From Microdochium bolleyi (lineage: Eukaryota > Ascomycota > Sordariomycetes > Xylariales > Microdochiaceae), in the NCBI GenBank assembly GCA_001566295.1, contig KQ964272.1, positions 203,849 through 267,848 of the forward strand: 64,000 nucleotides of DNA. Reading direction: 5' to 3'. A program made the translations under genes and the position numbers. Below are positions 56,554 through 64,000 of the stretch, piece by piece. Below the pieces are notes generated by a model, which was given only the letters and a program-made list of their open reading frames with translations, was not told the origin of the DNA and did not search any database. The number at the start of each line of letters is the position of its first letter. Position 1 is the stretch's first letter.

Positions 56554-59500
56554 ATAGACCAGATGATTCCGCTGGGTCTTTGGCCTTGGCCCAATTGTGG
56601 CTGCTGGCGAACGAGAAGATGCGAACAAGTAGAGCCAATGGTCCTGCTGGCGTCGTGGCACTCGCGCGGGAAATGAAACGCGCGGTCACACGTGGCGTGG
56701 AGTGGGGGTCGTCGGCGCGGGCAGCAAAGCGGTCGGATCCCCGTTGCCACCATCGTCGGCCCGCGGCTGTAAGTGAAACGAGCCCGGGCGGAGAGTGGGA
56801 CCCGCTCCCAGCACGTCCCGTCCCGCCCCGCCCCGCTCCACCCCTGCCTGGGTCACAACCACACCTCATCCTGCGTAACCATTCCGCTGCCCAGGCAGAC
56901 TGGAACAAATATCCTCGTACGACGCAGGCAGGCAGCCTCGCCATCCCATATCCGCAATCATGCAGCCCATGCGAGATCCCGGGCACGCCGTGCAGAGTCG
57001 CGTTCGCGCCGGAGACGGACGATGACCAGGGACAGCCCCTGGGGTGGTGAATCGCGATCAAGCGCCTGCTGGCCGATCTGATCACACGCGTCATCGCTGC
57101 CTATCGGGCGGCCGAATAGTGGCTCCGTATCTCGAGTCTTGTCACAGCCCACTAGGGTTATCTTCTGCCAGCTGGCCAGTATAGCGAGGTATAGGCTCCC
57201 ACCCATACCCGCCATCTCCACCACATGCTCCGTCGCGGAGACCAAAGAATTCAGAATCACACCACGCCGGCATAGTGTACCCACGTACATAGCCGCAGAT
57301 CTAGGATTTCCCGGGTGGGAAAGAAGAACATTGCGTCATGTCAGCCGACACGCAACAGCGGAGCGGGCAAACTCAGGCAGACATTGTGCCGCGGGCGGGG
57401 GCATCCCGATGCCCATGTGACGTGCGCCCGGGGCCTGACACGTCCGCCGGAAATGAAACCACAAAACGCGAGATCCCGGCCAAGCAGTTGCGGAATGATG
57501 ACGATGATGGTGGTGATGACGATGACGACGGTTGAGGACGACGAAGAGATTTCGAGAAGGGGTCTGCCCGTAACCCCCCACCTGGCTACATATATCCCCA
57601 CAGTTTAAGTACCGTGTCGACCCTGCTGCCGCGCAGCGGATCAGGTAGATGTGACGGCCACACGTGGAGACCCAACGTTTTTACCCTGCAGGACGTGTTG
57701 GGTTATTTCTTCTGCTTCCGGGTCACGCCGGCAAGTTACATGCAGGTTCTAACTCAAATGCCGAGGCGGGACTGCCTCGAGGCGCGGCCGGCCCCCAACT
57801 GCTGTCTGAGCTGTCGTGGAGATGATCAGCGCCAGCTTGTGACGGGCGGCACACGCGGCTGACTATCTGCCAGCCAGCCAGCTTTCTTGCCAAGGAACGT
57901 CAGTCATCCATGAAATGCGCAATGATGACCAATCTCCAGTACCTTGTATATGGAGAAAACCACGAGAATCTGCCCAAATGACAACGCAGGAAATATTGGT
58001 GTACTTCGTTTTCCCGAGATGATCTATCACCCTGCATGTATCTCTGATTATCAGCAGTATGGCCAGTCTTTCAGTAAGATGGGCTTATACAAGCCCTGTA
58101 GCTAAGTTCAATATTCTCACTAGTAACACCAGGGCCCTGCGAGAACTGAAATGTACTTCTTGTGATTTCTCGTCCTCGCGTGTCCATGCTACGATTCAGA
58201 TTCCATGTAACGACGACCTGCAGTATGAGACACCGAAGCACACGGGAGTGGTGGGATGGCCGAGAGCGTCTAGGATGTGCTGTAGATCACACGTCACCCA
58301 GTCGCGCCTCGGGCATAAGAGAAGGGCCATCTTGACTCACCTCGCGGCTCCGCGTTGTCACCTTTCTGACCCTGAAGGTGAAAGCAGACAGTCACACACT
58401 GCGCGCGATCTGTGCGTGTCGTGCATGCACTCGCGATCGAGCCCGCTTCCCCCTGCGGCCGCGTTCATATATCCGAGTTCGACCAGGACGGGGCGATCAT
58501 TTGGCGGCTCGTCTCGCGGCACCGCACGCGCTCCGCCGCCGATCAGGGTATCTGTCCATCTATCAGACAGGGGTTGTTACTGTCTGCATCTGTCCCGAGC
58601 TGTTTTGTGCTGCTGCTCGCCCTGCGGTAGACCTGCTCGAGCTGCTATCCACACACGTACAAGTCACGTCGCCAATCTCGACGCCGTCATAGCTCCGGAG
58701 GGTCCGAGATAACCCATCCTGCCGCAACTGGTGTCTCGCGAATGCAGCCCCCGTTGTCGTTCGGAAATCGGCCCGTCGCCAAGGTGCAATGCTTTTCATC
58801 CTGTCCTGCCTTGGGTCGTGCCACGTGTAAGCACCCACCGGCCTCATGCTCCAGGGGACGTGAGCTTGTGTCAGGTACCTAGCTCGCGTGGGTATTGTGC
58901 AGGAGCAAAGAGAGAGAACGCTCCATCGCCGCGTCATGGTTGCGGCCGGCCGAACAAACAGGACGAAACGAGTAACCAGAGCGCGTGCGCGCGCACCTGC
59001 AGGAGGGGGGGTTGTTCTTGCCTTGGGGACCTGTGCTCACGTTCACATCAACTATTTCTCTCTCTCCCTATCTATCGGTTTCACCAGGTCACTATTGGCC
59101 GGTCCTCGTCGGCCAGCGCCCCGACGGCCGAATCACAAGCCACCATATGAGCACCAAGGGGCCGATAGGGGACCTGTCTTAAGGGTACATACCACACAAG
59201 CCACAACGCGTGCGGCTCAGCTCGCCCACCGGCATTTTCTCCGGTCGGCAGCTCTTCTCGTTGGCCGGCCAGGGGTACTCTTCTTCTTCTCCTCCGGCAG
59301 CGTTCCCCCGCACGCTTCCGGGCCCCTGTGCCCGCCCCGTGCCGGAGCGCCACCCGGATGCGCCCGCGCTGTGATTCGCCCGCTGTCTCTTCCCGGCCGG
59401 TCGCTGTGTGCGGCCAGTGCAGCGTCTGACAGGCCGAGCCTACCTAGACTTCCTAAACGGCACTCTTCCATCACACGGAGCACCATCCAGGGTCTCGTGG

Positions 59501-60441
59501 ATGCACTAGCGTAACTGGTCCGGCTTGCTTATCTCACCCGCTCCTCTCGCCCTTGTTGCCTGACTGCCCGAATTGGATCCCCCCCTTTGCTGCGGGCGCG
59601 CCGCGCGCGGTGTGTGCTGATCAACAAACTCGACCATCATTATTCTCAGCTGTGGAGCAAAACTCGCGCGCGTCATCCAAAACCAAAAGATCAGTACAAG
59701 TCTCCAGCAGGAGCACAGGAGGGGGGGATTTGGGGGGGGGGGGGGGCAGAAAATAAAAACCAAAAACAAGTAGAGAGGAACGAACATCAATGCGCCTGAA
59801 TTGGCCAGTCATGGCCACCCTGTCACACACGCGCTCCGCACACCACACGACCCTATTCATGCACGCCTATTCTGGCGCTACCCAATGCCCCGAAGGATTA
59901 ACAGTATGACGCCCCAGGCCATGCTGATCCAATGACGCTAGTTGTCCTCCTTCCACGCTTTTCGCCGTTTCCTGCTCTGCCCCGATTGACTAATCATTGA
60001 GGGGTAGTAGACCTTGTCGGAGAAGCACACCTTGCGGTCGACGGGACGCGATGCCAGCTCTCGCCTGATCGCCACCTTTCACATCGTGGGCGGGAAGCAT
60101 CTCCAGATATCACGTTCACACGTTCTCGCACGGGAGGCGATGAGCAGCTTGTGTCTTTTGGTGATTATCCATTATTTGGGGTATATGAGAGGCCGAGGCC
60201 ATTGCTTTTTAGTCGTCATTAATGCTAAGAATGCTTGAAACGTGCCTGTCGTGACAAAGAACATGAGACCGTGATCGTACAGACACCGTCTTGAAGATAA
60301 ACTCTTAGGGTATTGTGAAATAATAAAAGTGAAAAGCTCGGAATAACAAAGGCAGCCTCCCCACTGTCCCTAGTTCTCGAAATGATGTGCGCGAGGCACC
60401 TTTGGTTGTTCGTTTGCCGGGGTCGTATCAGCGGATCCACT
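56554..60441. other. 3.9-kb gene-poor interval
   Basis: This lies between the hydrolase start and the bZIP stop. Frames of up to 217 codons are Arg/Ser/Pro-rich and unsupported. It contains a GATGAC-type repeat at about 57495-57535 and the G7/G15 tracts at 59721-59746. No tRNA or mobile element was recognised. Confidence 0.5.
59721..59746. repeat. Poly-G tracts (G7 then G15)
   Basis: Seven guanines at 59721-59727, ATTT, then fifteen guanines at 59732-59746. The sequence could form a G-quadruplex, and its exact length is prone to sequencing error. Confidence 0.85.
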
Positions 60442-61257
60442 TCATAGCCGTTTGGCCGTCTTCATGATGTACTCTTGTATCAGCGGGCTCTCGCAGGTGC
60501 CGTGCCGCAGGATCTCCGTCTTGAGCGACAGGATCTCGTTGCGCAGGCACTCGACATGCCCGCTGAGGATCCTGTTCTTCTCGGAGAGCTGGCTCTCCAT
60601 CTCCTGCAGCTCCTCGATGCCCTTTTTCGTCTTGTTGCGATACTTTGTCGCGGCAGTCCTGTTCTTCTCGCGGATCGTCTTCTTCTTAGTCCTGGTGCTG
60701 CTAGGGGCGGTTGAGGTACTGGGGCTGCCGCCCTCTACTGAGGGCGTTGTGGTGGCTGCTTCTGGCTTTGAGACGGACGAGCTGGCCCTCCGTTTCGACC
60801 GGCTGGATTCTGATTTTGTCTTGTGCTGCTGCAGGTGGTGGTAGCTATGCCGCCGTGACGAGGATGGCTCTGTGCCAACGTCGTCTGGGCTGGTGTGTGT
60901 AGAGTTGGTGACGGCATCAGAAAAGGCTCCGGGCAGGCTGGAAGGCGAGTTGGGCCAGGATTGTATGCTCGAGACGGCATCGTCAACCATGGCAGTGTTG
61001 AGCTCTGCCGGCACCAGTGTGTCGAACTGCATTGTGTCGAATGATTGCAAAGGCATGCCGTACTGTTGCGAGCACAATTCCATGGAGAAGGGCTGGGCTG
61101 GGCCAGCCAATTGGTTGGGAGCGACGTTGTCGAGGGGCATCCAGGACATGTCGCCAAACTTGTCGCAGGACAGGCTGTAGCTCTGACCAGGCCAGTCGGC
61201 CATTGTGGTGTCTTGTGCATTGGTGGCATTTGCCGCCATGGTGGTTGATGACTCCAT
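60442..61257 (-). CDS. bZIP transcription factor with ATF4-like basic region
   Basis: An intronless frame of 271 residues from the ATG at 61257. The frame stays open upstream, but the upstream sequence looks like untranslated leader. The N-terminal 130 residues are acidic/hydrophobic and Met/Gln/Ser-rich, an activation-domain composition. Basic, Ser-rich sequence (RRHSYHH, SSRSKRRAS) leads into the bZIP. The basic region is KKKTIREKNRTAATKYRNKTKK (192-211), with the invariant N199 and R207 and Tyr at 206. Leucines at heptad spacing, 217, 224, 231, 238 and 245, form the zipper. The protein ends soon after (IMKTAKRL). Tyr in the N-x-x-AA-x-x-Y-R signature is shared with animal ATF4 and differs from the Cys/Ser of Fos/Jun/Gcn4 or the Phe of Yap1. 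It is a nuclear dimer; its targets are unknown. Confidence 0.92.
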   Translation of the reverse strand: MESSTTMAANATNAQDTTMADWPGQSYSLSCDKFGDMSWMPLDNVAPNQLAGPAQPFSMELCSQQYGMPLQSFDTMQFDTLVPAELNTAMVDDAVSSIQSWPNSPSSLPGAFSDAVTNSTHTSPDDVGTEPSSSRRHSYHHLQQHKTKSESSRSKRRASSSVSKPEAATTTPSVEGGSPSTSTAPSSTRTKKKTIREKNRTAATKYRNKTKKGIEELQEMESQLSEKNRILSGHVECLRNEILSLKTEILRHGTCESPLIQEYIMKTAKRL

Positions 61258-64000
61258 AGCGATGGAGGCAGTGGGAAGGAGGAGCTCTTGGTGGTTCTGG
61301 TTCTGGTGTGGTATGAAAACGACGCCTGTAAAGTCCAAAGGTGGGAGTGTCTGCAATACTGAGGAGTGGGAGGTCGCAACTCTGAGGGTCGATGGCCGGT
61401 GCGGCAATGGCAGGCGGAGCGAGGGCGGACAGGCGCAGGAAGCTCTTTTGTAAGTTGCTTGCGCCCGCCCGCCCGCCCGCGCGGCGAGCAAGATGTCCTG
61501 GGCAGTGACGACGGATGGTCCTGGGGACGGCAAATGCCGTCGTGTGGACAAGTTCGTCGATTGGCAAAGGTAAGGACCCGGATGCACTGCTCCTGGCAGC
61601 CCGGCAGGAGTTGGGCGAGCTTGCTGCCCACATGCCGCACGGCCCATTTCCACTGGTTTGTCGGTCGAGCCGCCGCCCGCAGGCCGTTGTGAGTGGCCAC
61701 CGGGGCAGGGCAAACTCGTGGCGAAAGGCGAGAAAGGGTCCTGGGGCCCAGCCCACTCGCCCAGGAGCCTCCGCGACAAGTGCTATGGAGAAGGTAGGGA
61801 TTTCACCAGCACGGGTACTGCATTCCTAGAGCACCTGCAGCCGCACCTCCTCACCGGGCGTGAAGGCTGCATTTCCAAGCCCCTCAGCCACTGCTGGGAT
61901 AACATGGGCTGGATCTCCAATTCTTTCACGTAGCTTCTCGGGCCTTGCACACATACGGACGATCGAGATGAGCAGCCATATTTACACTCGGATTCTGGAT
62001 TTCTCGATCCAGAGCCCATTTTCCCATATTGCTCCTCTACGACCCCTGCCCTGCCCGTTTCTTCTTCTCGCCACCTGCGCATGTCTCTCTCCAATGGCCT
62101 CCAATGTCTCGATGGTTAGAACTCGGCTCTCGCCGTCGATCGCGACCCTGAGATTGCCAGCCGCAGCAGCAGCCGCACGTGGCCGTGGGAGTGTGCCATG
62201 AGCCTCCCTCCTTCCCTCCTGCCCCCATATGATCAAAAGATTCCAAGTCGCCACCGTCTCCAGTTATCGACGGTTCGGCTCCAGATGACAGCTGCTGCTT
62301 GCAAGGGACGGCGCCACAACACCCCTCCCTTTGAACCCCGAACGCAGAACACATGCAAATCATCCCACCCGCCGAGGCGCCCACCCGGTGGCTTTGAGAA
62401 CACCAGGGCAGGCACCTGAACACGGCATTTGCACAATGTGCTGGCCGAACATGGTTATTCCGCACCTCTGGCCCACATGGCCTCAGGTACAGCTCCATTG
62501 CAAACCCACAACTGTCAGGCACAGTGAGGTAATGGTCGTTGATCAACAGGCCTGCAGGCGCGTTGATGTGCCTCTACGCGTCGGATCAGCAGCATTACTC
62601 ATTCTTCCGGAGCGGCGGCCGTTTCCCAACCGTGCGTCGGGGCGGGAGGTATAAAGATCCCGGCTGGGCCTTCGTACATGCTACCTCTATTTCTCTTCTC
62701 TTTCCTCGCTTCTCTTTCCTCGCACGCTCAAAGTAATGCTCCAACTCTTCTGACACAACCATTTCGCAATCTACACATTGCCTGACACCCAAATCACGCA
62801 CAATGAGGGATGATTGGAGGGAAGGAGACTATCTCCGCGGATGCACGCCCGCCCGCGCCCGCCGAACCAGGCCAGCCACGGTTCGCTTTACACTTTGGCA
62901 CTACGGGTAGCATGTACGCCCCCCTTGCCCCCGCGGGCTTGATTCCATTATCCAGTGTTTTCCTGATGCGACCACTCAGGACCCCTTTGGTGCTTCCCCC
63001 GCATTCGGACCAACATTTGGCCAGGCGCGTCAGAGTTTTTGCCGGGCCAGACATCCGCTCATCGCTACGCGTGATCTGCCCATGCTCCACTGTCCCGCGT
63101 CCAGTCCAGCGTCCAGTGAGCGGAGCCGCCCTCCCGCGACCCCCGGCTCTTGATCCGAAGGCCCTTGGCCCGCGGCGTGCTGTTGTTCCCTGCGATCGGT
63201 CCGCTCGTGGGCTGGCTGGCTCGGGCTTCTGATGGCGGTTTTATCTTCACCCATTTATTCTCCTGAGAAATGGGCCTTTTTTTTACTTCTTTTTTTTGTT
63301 TTTTTGTTGGTCGTCGAGGCAGGCTTCGAAAGTACACAGACTCGACAAGGCGAGCGAGACAAGCTCCGGCTCAAGCGACCCTAATCTCCCCTGCCTCCCT
63401 ATGGCGGTTCTTGCCGGCTCTCGGCTCAGGCGCCATCCATTCTCATTGGCCGTGCACGGCTCACATCGGAGGTTCTACTCCGGGAACGAAGTGTACAAGG
63501 CACTTTTAAGCTCAGGCACTCACCGTCCTGCAAGAGAACTGCTGCTTTGTATGCCCCGTGTCCAGATCGCGCACTTGGCGAACAACACATGATCGTGATG
63601 TGGCCCAATGCGGGAGTTACCACAGGACCGCATCACGTTTCTGCTGTTTCCGAGTGGGTGGAACAGGGCTCCTCACTGGAGCAAGCAGCGAGAGGGAGAG
63701 GGGGAGCTGCAAGGCGATAAAGAAAACCTCCGGGTCAAATTCATGCTGAGAACAACCTCCACCCCATTGCCAACTGGGCCAGTTTTCTTCGTGGGTGGTA
63801 CCATTCTCAAGGTTCCTGACACCGTCCGTTTGCAGCGCGGGGGGAAGAGGGCATACACCAGCACATGTCCCAACCAAGCTACCCCGCCTCGCTCGCGTCG
63901 TCCAGGTAAGTCTATTTTGTCGGGATAACCCGTGGCAGGCTTTCCCACCAGGGTTTTAAGAGGTTTCGGCCGATCCACAGGTACCCCCCCCCCCCCCCCC
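61258..64000. other. Intergenic region at the right edge (bZIP promoter)
   Basis: This 2.7 kb upstream of the bZIP gene should hold its promoter and leader. It includes a GCCC repeat at about 61465-61485, a T-rich run at about 63280-63310 and a C17 tract cut by the window edge (63984-64000). No gene reaching the edge could be supported. Confidence 0.5.

Noticed and set aside
61258..61779. N-terminal extension of the bZIP protein
   Set aside because: The open frame upstream starts with TTG, has one inner ATG in poor protein-like sequence, and contains pyrimidine-rich leader-type DNA.

Overview
The window reads as chromosomal DNA of a filamentous ascomycete (Pezizomycotina, most likely Sordariomycetes). 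The genes are monocistronic, with short introns that use GTAAGT/GTACGT/GTGAGT-type donors, CTRAC-like branch sites and YAG acceptors. The products include typical mould proteins: a Zn2Cys6 regulator, a GPI-anchored surface protein, a multidomain chitin deacetylase-like enzyme and a fungal type II membrane dipeptidyl aminopeptidase. I saw no rRNA, tRNA, CRISPR array, transposon open reading frame or RIP-like AT-rich block. Intergenic DNA is long and rich in short homopolymers and microsatellites.

Layout. 1-143: 3' end of an unidentified gene. 1130-3332 (-): four-exon soluble fumarate reductase with a C-terminal cytochrome b5 domain. 6151-7058 (+): secreted FAS1 (fasciclin) protein. 8955-11225 (-): secreted NodB deacetylase with three tandem beta-sandwich-like modules. 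13351-16212 (+): dipeptidyl aminopeptidase. 17108-17806 (-): GPI-anchored, Ser/Thr-rich protein. 20308-22815 (-): CorA-type Mg2+ transporter. 24329-25362 (-): Rna15/CstF64. 25989-26986 (+): prohibitin-2. 27656-28521 (+): NEDD8/Rub1. 29244-30738 (-): elongin A. 31715-33714 (-): cohesin Rad21/Scc1. 35713-39020 (+): PMR1/SPCA Ca2+/Mn2+-ATPase. 39611-40447 (-): small coiled-coil protein of unknown function. 40959-42175 (+): PinX1/Pxr1 G-patch protein. 44179-44817 (+): proline/histidine-rich protein of unknown function. 45691-48508 (+): Zn2Cys6 transcription factor with polyQ. 49768-50547 (-): Ser-rich protein with four RRxS sites. 54602-56553 (-): alpha/beta hydrolase. 60442-61257 (-): bZIP factor with an ATF4-like basic region.

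Two zones stand out. The 24-42 kb zone is a compact housekeeping block (mRNA 3'-end formation, mitochondria, neddylation, elongin, cohesin, Golgi ion pumping, ribosome/telomere biogenesis). In it NEDD8 and elongin A are convergent neighbours, and cohesin carries upstream MCB (ACGCGT) elements and a classical separase site. The 3-20 kb and 44-64 kb zones hold secreted, surface and regulatory genes separated by gaps of up to 4 kb. I found no clear new multi-gene system. The best leads are the deacetylase architecture, the NEDD8-elongin A neighbourhood, the cohesin control elements and three unknown conserved-looking proteins. All exon boundaries were set by hand from splice signals and reading frame, and coordinates for spliced genes give the full span.
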